Shown here piece after piece: positions 28,933 to 37,285 of a stretch of 64,000 bases of DNA. The notes under the pieces were generated by a model that ran no database searches, had not been told where the DNA came from, and saw nothing but the letters and a program-made list of their open reading frames with translations. The position numbers were made by a program, and so were the translations under genes. The stretch comes from Maribacter zhoushanensis (GTDB lineage Bacteria > Bacteroidota > Bacteroidia > Flavobacteriales > Flavobacteriaceae), in the NCBI RefSeq assembly GCF_029350975.1, contig NZ_JARKMR010000001.1:1-64000 (forward strand). Reading direction: 5' to 3'. Each line of letters starts with the position of its first letter. Positions within the stretch are counted from its first letter, which is position 1.

Positions 28933-30456
28933 ATGAATATCATAGGAAATTTTATAAAAGGTGTCATCGATATTACCGACAAAATTACTGGTGATGATAA
29001 CCCAATTGAAGATCAAAAAGCTGTTCTTCAAAACCTTTTAGAAACCGCAAAAGAGACTTCTTTTGGTAAAGCCTATGAATTTGAACGTATTCTAGAAAAT
29101 GATAATCCTCAACAAGCATTTCGTGATACGGTGCCATATTTCGACTACAATCAAATTAATGAAAAATGGTGGCATAAATTACATGAAGACCAAACCGATG
29201 TTACATGGCCTGGCAGTCCAGATTATTTTGCATTGAGTTCTGGTACTACGGGCAAGACAAGCAAACGTATACCGGTTACCGATGCTATGATAGATGCTAT
29301 TAGACAAGCAGGTATTAAGCAGGTATTGGCAATATCAAATTTTGACCTTCCGGCAGATTTCTTTGAAACGGGTATTCTAATGCTGGGCAGTTCTACAGAT
29401 TTGGTTGAAAATGATGACCATTTAGAAGGTGAGATCAGCGGTATTAGCGCCAGTAACATTCCGTCTTGGTTTAGCGGTTACTACAAACCCGGAAAAGAAA
29501 TAGCAAAAATTGATGACTGGGACGAGCGTGTTGCAAAAATTGCCGAAAAAGCTGCCGATTGGGATATTGGTGCTCTTAGTGGAATTCCCTCTTGGATCGA
29601 GTTAATGCTGAAAGAGGTCATCAAAAAACATAACTTGAATAATATTCATGAAATATGGCCCAACCTTCAGGTGTACACTTCTGGCGGAGTGGCATTTGGT
29701 CCCTATGAAAAGAGTTTTAATGCTTTAATGGGGAAACCTGTTACAGTAATTGATACCTATTTGGCATCTGAGGGGTTTATCGCTTTTCAAGCTAGACCAG
29801 AAACCGATGCCATGAAATTGGTAACCGATAACGGAATCTACTTTGAGTTTGTTCCCTTTAATCCTGATTATATTTTAGAAGATGGTTCTCTTTCTCAAGA
29901 TGCTCCTTCACTAACATTATCTGAGGTTGAAACGGGTCAGAACTACGTACTTATTATTAGCACGGTGAGTGGCGCATGGCGATATTTAATTGGTGATACT
30001 ATTGAGTTTACCGATGTAGAACGTGCCGAAATTAAAATTACTGGGCGTACAAAATTCTTCTTAAATACTGTCGGCTCTCAGTTATCTGTCAATAAACTGG
30101 ATGATGCACTACAAGACATCATGGAGACTTTTGATATTGAAATACCTGAATACACGCTTTGTGCAAAGAAGTATGAAGACGGATTTTATCATACGTGGTA
30201 TTTAGGAACCAATGCTACCCAAGACCCAAAAGAAATAGCTAACAAGCTAGATGAATCTTTAAAAGCTTCCAATAAAAATTATAAGGTTGCAAGGTCTAAA
30301 GCTCTAAAAGGAGTGAAGGTTTTTACTATTAATCCTGATGTGTTTTACGATTGGAACGATAGTAACAAAAAGAAAGGCGGACAAGTAAAAATGGAACGAG
30401 TAATGAAAGAAGAAAAGTTTGCCGAATGGGAAGCTTTTGTAAATAAGCACAATTAA
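28933..30456 (+). CDS. GH3-like acyl-adenylating enzyme
   Basis: The 507-residue protein is of the GH3 branch of the adenylate-forming superfamily; plant members conjugate amino acids to jasmonate or auxin, bacterial roles are unclear. The ATP loop SSGTTGKTSKRIPVT lies near 98-112, the second motif TYLASEGFIAFQ near 277-288, and YLIGDTIEFTD with the GRTKFFLN hinge near 345-375. The C-terminal lysine-containing segment KKKGGQVKMERV is present. Convergent with the peptidase-like gene, 4 bp apart, with no visible terminator. Confidence 0.88.
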   Translation: MNIIGNFIKGVIDITDKITGDDNPIEDQKAVLQNLLETAKETSFGKAYEFERILENDNPQQAFRDTVPYFDYNQINEKWWHKLHEDQTDVTWPGSPDYFALSSGTTGKTSKRIPVTDAMIDAIRQAGIKQVLAISNFDLPADFFETGILMLGSSTDLVENDDHLEGEISGISASNIPSWFSGYYKPGKEIAKIDDWDERVAKIAEKAADWDIGALSGIPSWIELMLKEVIKKHNLNNIHEIWPNLQVYTSGGVAFGPYEKSFNALMGKPVTVIDTYLASEGFIAFQARPETDAMKLVTDNGIYFEFVPFNPDYILEDGSLSQDAPSLTLSEVETGQNYVLIISTVSGAWRYLIGDTIEFTDVERAEIKITGRTKFFLNTVGSQLSVNKLDDALQDIMETFDIEIPEYTLCAKKYEDGFYHTWYLGTNATQDPKEIANKLDESLKASNKNYKVARSKALKGVKVFTINPDVFYDWNDSNKKKGGQVKMERVMKEEKFAEWEAFVNKHN

Positions 30457-30460
30457 GCCC

Positions 30461-31093
30461 CTATTTACCTTGACTTAACGCATCTCTTTCTTCAACCAAT
30501 AACATAATTTCTTCTGGAGATAAGTACAGGTTTTTAATACGGTCTACATATGCTTGTGTTAACCCTGCCTCTTTTAAAATAAATTCTTTGGTGGCAAGAA
30601 TATAGGTTTCCATACCATGTGTAACGGCAAAAGAATCTGCACGGCGTTCAGCCTCTCGTATATAATTTTCTGAGGTAATGTATTTAAATCCAAAACCAAT
30701 TAAATTTAACCCTCCACGTTGCTGGTAGTCCATCACATGACCTAGTTCATGACCCAACCACCCAATCATAATTTCTGAAGGTATATCTTTTGTGTAATAC
30801 ACAGAATCTGCAATCTTTATCCTTTCACTTATCAAAATAAAATAGGACCTATTTTTTTTAGATTTAAAGACACTCCAAAATGATGGTTGTGCCTGCATGG
30901 TAGACTTCTTTATATCCTTCTTAAACTTGAATTCAATCTTGGTATTGGAAAGTTCAGGATAATGAGAAAGCGCAATTTTTGCTTCTTCCGTTATTTCTTC
31001 AGGAATTATATGTTGTGCAGATGCAACCATAGGGTAACTTAGTAGTATTAAGATTAAATAATTTATTTTGATTTTATATATAAATTTCATCAC
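30461..31093 (-). CDS. Secreted HExxH-type putative zinc metalloprotease
   Basis: The 210-residue protein has a signal peptide (cleavage near ASA-Q, residue 27) and the zinc motif HELGH at 115-119, with a third ligand candidate in EAERRADSFA (147-156). This is the gluzincin-like layout of small M48/M78-related peptidases. No specific substrate. The stop-start overlap with cls (31090-31093) shows co-transcription downstream of cls. Confidence 0.7.
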   Translation of the reverse strand: MMKFIYKIKINYLILILLSYPMVASAQHIIPEEITEEAKIALSHYPELSNTKIEFKFKKDIKKSTMQAQPSFWSVFKSKKNRSYFILISERIKIADSVYYTKDIPSEIMIGWLGHELGHVMDYQQRGGLNLIGFGFKYITSENYIREAERRADSFAVTHGMETYILATKEFILKEAGLTQAYVDRIKNLYLSPEEIMLLVEERDALSQGK

Positions 31094-32517
31094 AATAGCG
31101 GACTAAAGAATTTGGCGAGACCTTCTAAAAATTTACTGAACGGTGATCTCTTTCTAAACTTTTCTAAATCTACTTTTGCATCGTCTGTACAATGTCTTGT
31201 AAAGAGCTTTTCTATATGCGATGCTTTTTCTTTGTCATACAAAATAGCATTGGTTTCAAAGTTGTGCTCAAAACTTCGATAATCAAAATTACCTGAACCT
31301 ACAGAGACTACTTCGCCATCTATAATTATTACCTTACTATGAGAAAAATCTGGTCTCAAGTAAATATTGGCACCAACCTCCAACAAAGCTTCAAATGTGG
31401 AAAACATACTGTATTGAGCTAGTAATGAATCTGATATTTTAGGTGTTAACAAGGTTACCTCAACTCCGCTTAAAGCTGCAATTCTAATAGCTTCCAATAC
31501 CGGTTCTCCAGGAATAAAATAAGGATTGGCTATACAAATACTCTTAGTTGCTATATTGATCATAGCCAGATATTGCTGCATAATAGCCGGGAACTTAGAA
31601 TCTGGACCACTGGAGATTATTTGTGCTACCGTATTGCCCATAGGTTCTACTTTTGGAAAGTACTTATCTTGTAACAGCAATTCTTCCTTTCCCGCAAAAT
31701 GATAGTCTTTCACAAAAACCCGTTGTAGACTGTTGACCGCAGGACCTTCAATTTTAAGATGTAAGTCTTGCCAAACACCTAGTTCAGATACAGGTTTCAT
31801 GTATTTATCTGATACATTGAATCCGCCTGTGAAACCAACTTTACCGTCTATTATGATAATTTTTCTATGATTTCTATAATTAAGGGTAAACAACAGATTA
31901 CCGAACCGGATGGGCATTGTAGAATAGGCTTTAACCCCTAAATCTTTAAAACGTTTTACCCTTTTGCCACGCATAGAATTGCTACCAAAAGAATCATACA
32001 ACATTCTAATTTCTACCCCTTCTTTTACTTTTTTAGCAAATAGGTCATGAAACTTGTTTAGCAACATGCCTTCCTCTAAAATATAATATTGAAGATGTAT
32101 AAAATCTTTAGCTTCTTCTATTGCTTTAAATATGGCTCCGAATGCTTCTTCCCCATCATTTAATAAGGTAATTTTATTACCGTCATATGGTGCGAAAAAA
32201 CTGTTTTTTCTAATAAGCGTCGCAAGTTTATCATGCTTATAATCATCAAACTCATGCACACTTTGTTCGCCGCCCTCTAGTTCTTTATGGGTTTCCGAAT
32301 ACAATCTTCTTTTTTCGGTCTGCTTTAACTTAAAGAGTTTAAATTTTCTTCTGTTAATACCAAATAGGTAATATAGTAGTGGTCCTAAAAAGGGAAATAT
32401 AATAACAGACAAAGACCAACTAATCATCTTAGTTGCCTTAGATCCATTAAAAATTATATTGACAATACTCCACAGAGTCACTGCTATATAAGCAAGCCAA
32501 AAAATTGTATTTACCAC
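31090..32517 (-). CDS. cls: Cardiolipin synthase
   Basis: Cls joins two phosphatidylglycerols into cardiolipin at the inner membrane. The 475-residue protein has two N-terminal membrane helices and two phospholipase D motifs, HRKIIIIDG near 218 and HSKVIIIDG near 395, each followed by GFTGG or SVGSGN. Both HKD sets are intact. Overlaps the peptidase-like gene by 4 bp. Confidence 0.95.
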   Translation of the reverse strand: MVNTIFWLAYIAVTLWSIVNIIFNGSKATKMISWSLSVIIFPFLGPLLYYLFGINRRKFKLFKLKQTEKRRLYSETHKELEGGEQSVHEFDDYKHDKLATLIRKNSFFAPYDGNKITLLNDGEEAFGAIFKAIEEAKDFIHLQYYILEEGMLLNKFHDLFAKKVKEGVEIRMLYDSFGSNSMRGKRVKRFKDLGVKAYSTMPIRFGNLLFTLNYRNHRKIIIIDGKVGFTGGFNVSDKYMKPVSELGVWQDLHLKIEGPAVNSLQRVFVKDYHFAGKEELLLQDKYFPKVEPMGNTVAQIISSGPDSKFPAIMQQYLAMINIATKSICIANPYFIPGEPVLEAIRIAALSGVEVTLLTPKISDSLLAQYSMFSTFEALLEVGANIYLRPDFSHSKVIIIDGEVVSVGSGNFDYRSFEHNFETNAILYDKEKASHIEKLFTRHCTDDAKVDLEKFRKRSPFSKFLEGLAKFFSPLL

Positions 32518-32662
32518 CTTATTTGTTGTTTATCATCAATATACCATAAATAAACCCACCCTTTGGCTTAAAAACCTAATCAAGATACTTTTAGTAGTAA
32601 ACGAGTTAATTACTCCCTCTAGTTGTGAGTACTTTTAAAAAAAAGTGATGGGAGTAATTGCT

Positions 32663-33058
32663 ATGGATAAAAAACAGATAACATTATATTACAGTTCGGA
32701 AAACTCAATAGGTAAACAGTTAAATGCTTACGTAACGTCTTCTGGTAAAGAACATTTAACAATAGACATTTCTAAAACAAATGTAACCGGTACCCAATGG
32801 GCAGAATTAGCCGATGGTCTCAACAAAAACATTTCCGACCTGGTCAACACAGACCACCCAGATTTTAAGGATGCCTATGGTGAAGACACGGTTAATCTTG
32901 ATGATGACGGTTGGTTGAAAATTTTGAACAAGAACCCTAGCTTTCTAAAGAATGCCATAGTAATCAAAGGAAAAGAATTCATTGAACTTACAAGTGCATC
33001 AGACTTTAAGCAATACATGGATCCTGATAGTGCAGGTATAGAAAAGCCGTATAAATAA
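32663..33058 (+). CDS. ArsC/Spx-like thioredoxin-fold protein lacking the active cysteine
   Basis: The protein, about 131 residues from ATG 32663 (MDKKQITLYYSS), has an N-terminal beta strand then SSENSIGKQLNAYV, where ArsC/Spx proteins have a C-x-x-S/C-type motif; no cysteine occurs anywhere in the product. The later KILNKNPSFLKNAIVIKGKEF segment matches the LLxKxPxLLKRPIVV region of the family. Redox chemistry is therefore unlikely; a binding or regulatory role is possible. A GTG at 32645 is an alternative start. Confidence 0.6.
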   Translation: MDKKQITLYYSSENSIGKQLNAYVTSSGKEHLTIDISKTNVTGTQWAELADGLNKNISDLVNTDHPDFKDAYGEDTVNLDDDGWLKILNKNPSFLKNAIVIKGKEFIELTSASDFKQYMDPDSAGIEKPYK

Positions 33059-33134
33059 AAGCCTTATGACCCTATAAGGTTTACTTCTGTGCATAGGGTG
33101 TCTATACCTCAAATTACTTTCTAACTATTACCTT

Positions 33135-34688
33135 ATGTCAAAGATTTTAAAATGGATTCTGCTATTATTTATTATCTGCATTGGCGGCTATATGCTTGCC
33201 GAATGGAAGATGAAGAAAGAGGTTATTAGTTTTCTAGAACGAAAAGTACCTAACCATGTAGACTTTTCATACGATGACCTTACTATTAGTCTACTACATG
33301 GAGATATCTCCTTTACAGACGTTGCCGTTGTAAGTTTTGGGAAACAAACCTCTTCATGTGAGATAAAGGTCAATGCAGATGAGCTTTCTATAAAAGGCTT
33401 TAGTTATTGGCAAATTCTATTTCAGAATTCTATCTTCATTAAAAACCTAACACTTAGCAAACCTCATCTCAACTTTAAAACGTGCCCTGACAACACAGGT
33501 AATGACGATGCCAACAAAAGCAACCCTATTAATTTATTGAAAGAAATATTTGTTGAAGAACTTATATTTGAATCTGGTGTTGTTGAAATTTGGGATGATG
33601 ACGAAGCGATAAAATTAATTGCAATAGATGAAATTAATCTCTCCCTAAAAAATGTAGTTACAGACCCAGATATCATTAAAAAATATGTTCCTTTCACCTT
33701 TGGTTCTTACCATATTGATATTCTAAATTTTAATGCTCCATTAGGTGAATTTGAAAGGTTAAAAATGAAATCTATGGTAGTCAATAACTCCACTATTGAC
33801 ATCAATAATATTTCTCTTGCAACTATTTACTCTAAGTCAGAATTAAGTAAAAAAATAAGGTATGAAAGAGACCATATTGATTTGTTTATTCCGTTGTTAA
33901 AAGTTGACAATCATAATTATTTGGCAACAAACGATTCTCTTCATATTAATTTTAAAGAACTACTTCTATCTGAACCTAATTTAGAAATATATAGGGATAA
34001 ATCTAGATTAGAAAATTTTAGAAATAAACCACTTTATGGCAAATTATTACAAAAACTGCCCTTTAAAGTCGCAATTGACTCTGTTTTCATTGAAAAAGGA
34101 GCAATTGTGTACGAGGAAGATATTCCAAATGATGCATCTGCCGGAGCTTTAAGTTTTGAAAATTTAAACGTTGCCATTAGTAACCTCTCTAATATTGAAA
34201 GTGAAGATCCTTTAAAAATTAATCTAGATTCCAATCTAATGGGTGCCGGTAAATTTCATCTAGATTGGCAGTTCAATGTGTATGACCCAAGAAGTACTTT
34301 TCTTATTTCTGGCGGACTATCAAATTTCAACACAGCCAACTTAAATGAATTTCTAGTACCTAATCTTAGGACAAAGACAACAGGTACCATAGACCAACTC
34401 TATTTTACCATTTCTGGAGATGAATATACTTCTACCGGTGATATAAAAATGAGCTACGAAGATTTTAAATTTCAAGTCTTGAACAAAGAGCGAAACGGCG
34501 TTAAAAAAATTCTTTCTTTTATTGGAAATCTATTTGTCAACGATGGCTCTAAAACAGATGCTGACGGGTATAGGTACGGCGACATTTCTGCAGAACGAGT
34601 AAGGCACAAATCATTTTTTAATTACTTATGGATCAATCTGCAAGATGGTTTATTAAGCGTGCTAACGGGTAACGGTAAGAAAGATTGA
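33135..34688 (+). CDS. AsmA-like (DUF748-type) envelope protein
   Basis: The 517-residue protein has one N-terminal membrane helix (residues 7-23) and then a long beta-rich periplasmic part with repeated strands such as FTDVAVVSFG, IFIKNLTLSKPHLNFK and DSVFIEKGAIVYEE. This is the pattern of AsmA/DUF748 proteins, relatives of bridge-like lipid transporters. It has no recognised partner here, but lies near cardiolipin synthase. A strong bidirectional terminator follows. Confidence 0.65.
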   Translation: MSKILKWILLLFIICIGGYMLAEWKMKKEVISFLERKVPNHVDFSYDDLTISLLHGDISFTDVAVVSFGKQTSSCEIKVNADELSIKGFSYWQILFQNSIFIKNLTLSKPHLNFKTCPDNTGNDDANKSNPINLLKEIFVEELIFESGVVEIWDDDEAIKLIAIDEINLSLKNVVTDPDIIKKYVPFTFGSYHIDILNFNAPLGEFERLKMKSMVVNNSTIDINNISLATIYSKSELSKKIRYERDHIDLFIPLLKVDNHNYLATNDSLHINFKELLLSEPNLEIYRDKSRLENFRNKPLYGKLLQKLPFKVAIDSVFIEKGAIVYEEDIPNDASAGALSFENLNVAISNLSNIESEDPLKINLDSNLMGAGKFHLDWQFNVYDPRSTFLISGGLSNFNTANLNEFLVPNLRTKTTGTIDQLYFTISGDEYTSTGDIKMSYEDFKFQVLNKERNGVKKILSFIGNLFVNDGSKTDADGYRYGDISAERVRHKSFFNYLWINLQDGLLSVLTGNGKKD

Positions 34689-34705
34689 AAATACTTTACA
34701 AATAA

Positions 34706-34740
34706 AAAAGCCAGGTAGCGAACTACCTGGCTTTTCTTTT
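34706..34740. terminator. Bidirectional terminator
   Basis: AAAAGCCAGGTAG (34706-34718) and CTACCTGGCTTTT (34723-34735) form a perfect 13-bp stem with a CGAA loop. A and T runs on both sides let it serve the plus-strand AsmA-like gene and the minus-strand lipoprotein gene. Confidence 0.95.
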
Positions 34741-34758
34741 CATAGCAATATTATATTT

Positions 34759-34941
34759 CTAGTTGTCATCAGTAGCATCATCTACCGCGTCTTCAACTTC
34801 GTCAGCTCCATCTTCGATTTCATCTCCAACATCATCTATTCCTTCTTCAATTTTCTCTCCTGTAGTTTTTTCTTCTCTACAGCTAGTTGCAATGCTCATT
34901 GTGGCAAATGCAAATACTATCATTAATAACGATTTCTTCAT
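34759..34941 (-). CDS. Small acidic lipoprotein
   Basis: This 60-residue protein has a lipobox (ATSC, Cys21) and then a very acidic tail in which short units of the type EExIDDVGDEIEDGADEV recur about every 7-8 residues, likely an amphipathic helix. Small lipoproteins like this are often stress-induced in flavobacteria, function unknown. The antisense frame is also open (Ser/Pro-rich) but is a by-product of this composition. No gene is seen in the 238 bp between it and the SRAP-like gene. Confidence 0.65.
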   Translation of the reverse strand: MKKSLLMIVFAFATMSIATSCREEKTTGEKIEEGIDDVGDEIEDGADEVEDAVDDATDDN

Positions 34942-35179
34942 AATATAGATTTTAATAATTAGGTTAATATTTTAATTTTCAGGAATTAAGGTCTGCCACT
35001 TATTACGTAGCTTATCTAACCTGACGTTACAAAAATGAGGTTTTTAACAGAGAGTGGTTTGTTGTAAAAATGAGATTATTGACTCATCTACCCAATATAT
35101 AGTTTCACCCTAATGACTTCAATATATTGAAACTAGACAGGTATTAAATACCTTTTTCTAAGAGGACATAATGCTATTT

Positions 35180-35872
35180 TTAACGTTCTGGATATTCATA
35201 GGGCGTTAACATGCTATCATATGAAATATCTTGATTAAAAAGATTTCTGGCAATTGGTCTTATTTCTAAATCTGTACTATGTGGCGGCTGTATTATTTCA
35301 TTTATACGGTTCAGTTCTGTATCAGCAGAAAACCAATCGTATTTATCTTCCCGATCAATTAGCACAGGCATATAATCCACTAAATTCTGGTAACGAACTA
35401 CTTCGTTCTCAAGTGGTCCTGTTAATAGAGAACAGGTCATAAACCCGTCTTCTAATGTAGTATATATACCAGCCAGATATAGAAGTTTATCATTCTTGCT
35501 GCTTATATGGTAGGGGTAAATTTCTCCGTTCTTAAGTAGGGACGTAAAAAAACCTGTTACGGGTATTATACACCTTCTATTCTTAAAAGAATCATCATAC
35601 CACATGTCCATTTCCAATTTATCTCCAGGTATGGTCAGGGTATTGGTCAATCTTTGAAATTGCTCCCAATCATCATTAAAACTACTGGGCAACAAACCCC
35701 AAATTGCCAAATTGACCTCATTAGGCTCTTTCATGGTGATTATAGGTATAGAAACCTCTGTTAAGCCACTAATAACTACTTGTGGGCTATATAAATCTGG
35801 ATACTTGAACAAAGCATTTACCTCTTGTTCTATCTCCTTCATTTTTGCTGTATTTGAAATTTTAAAATACAT
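35180..35872 (-). CDS. SRAP (YedK/HMCES-like) family protein lacking catalytic residues
   Basis: SRAP proteins cross-link to abasic sites in single-stranded DNA through Cys2. This product, about 230 residues from ATG 35872, keeps the fold landmarks (NLAIWGLLPSSF, RRCIIPVTGFF, YLAGIYTT, YMPVLID). Yet it reads MYFK instead of MCGR at the start, GFFTS where GFYEW carries the catalytic glutamate, and VDYMPV where HDRMPV has the histidine. It is therefore probably unable to form the usual cross-link and may bind DNA only. An in-frame ATG at 35914 exists but would not restore the motif. Confidence 0.7.
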   Translation of the reverse strand: MYFKISNTAKMKEIEQEVNALFKYPDLYSPQVVISGLTEVSIPIITMKEPNEVNLAIWGLLPSSFNDDWEQFQRLTNTLTIPGDKLEMDMWYDDSFKNRRCIIPVTGFFTSLLKNGEIYPYHISSKNDKLLYLAGIYTTLEDGFMTCSLLTGPLENEVVRYQNLVDYMPVLIDREDKYDWFSADTELNRINEIIQPPHSTDLEIRPIARNLFNQDISYDSMLTPYEYPER

Positions 35873-35982
35873 ATCAATCTTTTGCTTTAAACATAAAGTT
35901 CGGCAAATAACCATAGTCCTCTTATTGCAGAAACTTAAAAATATAACGCATTAAAAAAGAGCAATTTTCCTAATATTTAGCA

Positions 35983-36015
35983 CAAAAAAAAGAGGCTATA
36001 AATAGCCTCTTTTTT
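35983..36015. terminator. Bidirectional terminator
   Basis: AGAGGCTA (35991-35998) and TAGCCTCT (36003-36010) with flanking A and T runs extend to a 13-bp stem with a TAAA loop. It serves the DUF2383 gene on the minus strand. Confidence 0.92.
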
Positions 36016-36034
36016 AATTCATATAACAATGATA

Positions 36035-36484
36035 TTATCTAATGTCTTCCAACATTTTAATATTTGAAAGTCCGTTTTCAATAGCCTCTTTTTGACTTCT
36101 TAAAATGGATGCAGTAGTTGATGGTAATGAAGTGTCTTCTAAAACATCATCATACTCTTCAATGGCAGCTTTTTCTCCTCTAATTGCCTCCTCTAACATA
36201 GCCTCTGCATTATCTAAAGCAAATAAAGCTTTTACATCCATCCATGCTCTATGAGCCTTACCGGTCATGCTATCTCCTTTATCGATTTCTTGACCAAATG
36301 TCTTAATTTCTGATTTTAGTTCATGACCAAAATCGTAACGTTGCTTTGCCTTTGTTTCAAAAAACGATCTTAACGGCATATTCTCCGTATTCTCTGCTGC
36401 CTTCTTAAATCCTTTTTCGGCATCATATGTTTTTTCTAAAAGTTCGTTTAATTTATTTCCTACTTCTTCTGTGTATGTACTCAT
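36035..36484 (-). CDS. DUF2383 (PA2169-type) four-helix bundle protein
   Basis: The 149-residue all-helical protein resembles ferritin-like DUF2383 proteins: NELLEKTYDAEKGFKKAAEN at the start, then SFFETKAKQRYDF, and an EEAIRGEKAAIEEYDDVL helix. Glu and His/Asp positions could hold metals, but full ligand sets are not obvious. Family members are found in stress-related gene groups, matching the surroundings here. Confidence 0.75.
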   Translation of the reverse strand: MSTYTEEVGNKLNELLEKTYDAEKGFKKAAENTENMPLRSFFETKAKQRYDFGHELKSEIKTFGQEIDKGDSMTGKAHRAWMDVKALFALDNAEAMLEEAIRGEKAAIEEYDDVLEDTSLPSTTASILRSQKEAIENGLSNIKMLEDIR

Positions 36485-36537
36485 TTTATATTTTATTTTA
36501 ATGATGTGATTTTTTTATTTAGAGATGACAATCACAA

Positions 36538-36780
36538 TTACATCTTATAAAACTTATTTCTATTTTTAAAATCTTGCAATTTTCTTTTTAGTTCGTCTAC
36601 ATCATTTAGTTTAGATTTATTTGAATACATAAGCACATGCTCCATATCAATTTCAAACATGGCATCTTCATCATCTTTGGCCAGTTCATTTAATGTACTA
36701 TCAACCAAATAATCCCGTACCATTAAACCTATAAAACCTAAACCCATCATTATTGAAATACCTGCAATTAAATCTAACAT
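36538..36780 (-). CDS. Small single-pass membrane protein
   Basis: About 80 residues from ATG 36780 (MLDLIAGISIMMGLGFIG). One N-terminal membrane helix is followed by a charged cytoplasmic tail, AKDDEDAMFEIDMEHVLMYSN and a Lys-rich end. I do not recognise the family. An upstream in-frame ATG (36816) gives 12 more residues. It precedes the DUF2383 gene by 54 bp on the same strand and may be co-transcribed. Confidence 0.5.
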   Translation of the reverse strand: MLDLIAGISIMMGLGFIGLMVRDYLVDSTLNELAKDDEDAMFEIDMEHVLMYSNKSKLNDVDELKRKLQDFKNRNKFYKM

Positions 36781-36960
36781 CTGTATTGTTTTGATGTCAA
36801 ATATAAAGGTGATCATCGGTTCTTATTGCCTTGAAAAAAAGTAGCATTAACTCCTTTGAATTGGGTTAATAATCAGGTGTATAGGATTAAAAATAAACTT
36901 GTCATTCTACACAATAATCTCACAGTTTTTAGAACTTGCAGTATCAAATTAGTTCTCACG

Positions 36961-37030
36961 TTTGTGCACATTTATATAGGTAGTTTCCATCACTTGTTCT
37001 CAAAACACTAGAAGTGATGGAAAGCACAAA
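36961..37030. repeat. Nested inverted repeat upstream of the DUF2945 gene
   Basis: TTTCCATCACTT (36984-36995) and AAGTGATGGAAA (37012-37023) are perfect 12-bp inverted arms around 16 bases. TTTGTGC (36961-36967) and GCACAAA (37024-37030) add a second, outer pair, leaving 16 unpaired bases on one side. It ends 17 bp before the start codon at 37048, so it could form an mRNA leader structure or an operator. The rest of 36781-37047 shows nothing clear. Confidence 0.7.
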
Positions 37031-37047
37031 CAATAATTAAATACATT

Positions 37048-37260
37048 ATGATTAGAAAAGGTACAGCTGTAAAATGGTCATGGGGCAATGGCACTGCCAA
37101 AGGTAAAGTTGAAGAAACATATACTTCAAAAACGACAAAGACAATTAAAGGAAATGAAGTTACCAGAAATGGTAGTGATGATGATAAAGCGCTTTACATT
37201 AAACAAGATGATGGTGATCATGTTTTAAAAAGCGAAAGCGAAGTGGAACGTGCCGATTAA
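37048..37260 (+). CDS. DUF2945 (hypervirulence-associated TUDOR-like) protein
   Basis: The 70-residue protein matches the small DUF2945 family: GTAVKWSWGNGTAKGKVEE, TIKGNEVTRNG, and ALYIKQDDGDHVLKSESEV. The fold is a Tudor/SH3-like barrel. Bacterial function is unknown, but it is frequent among general stress genes such as those around it. A long nested hairpin lies just upstream. Confidence 0.85.
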   Translation: MIRKGTAVKWSWGNGTAKGKVEETYTSKTTKTIKGNEVTRNGSDDDKALYIKQDDGDHVLKSESEVERAD

Positions 37261-37285
37261 GTCTTTATTTTTTGAACCCAAACGA

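Noticed and set aside
34763-34948. Plus-strand Ser/Pro-rich open frame opposite the small acidic lipoprotein
   Set aside because: It mirrors the GAT/GAA-rich codons of the lipoprotein on the other strand; the lipoprotein has a signal peptide and lipobox, the antisense frame has no such support.
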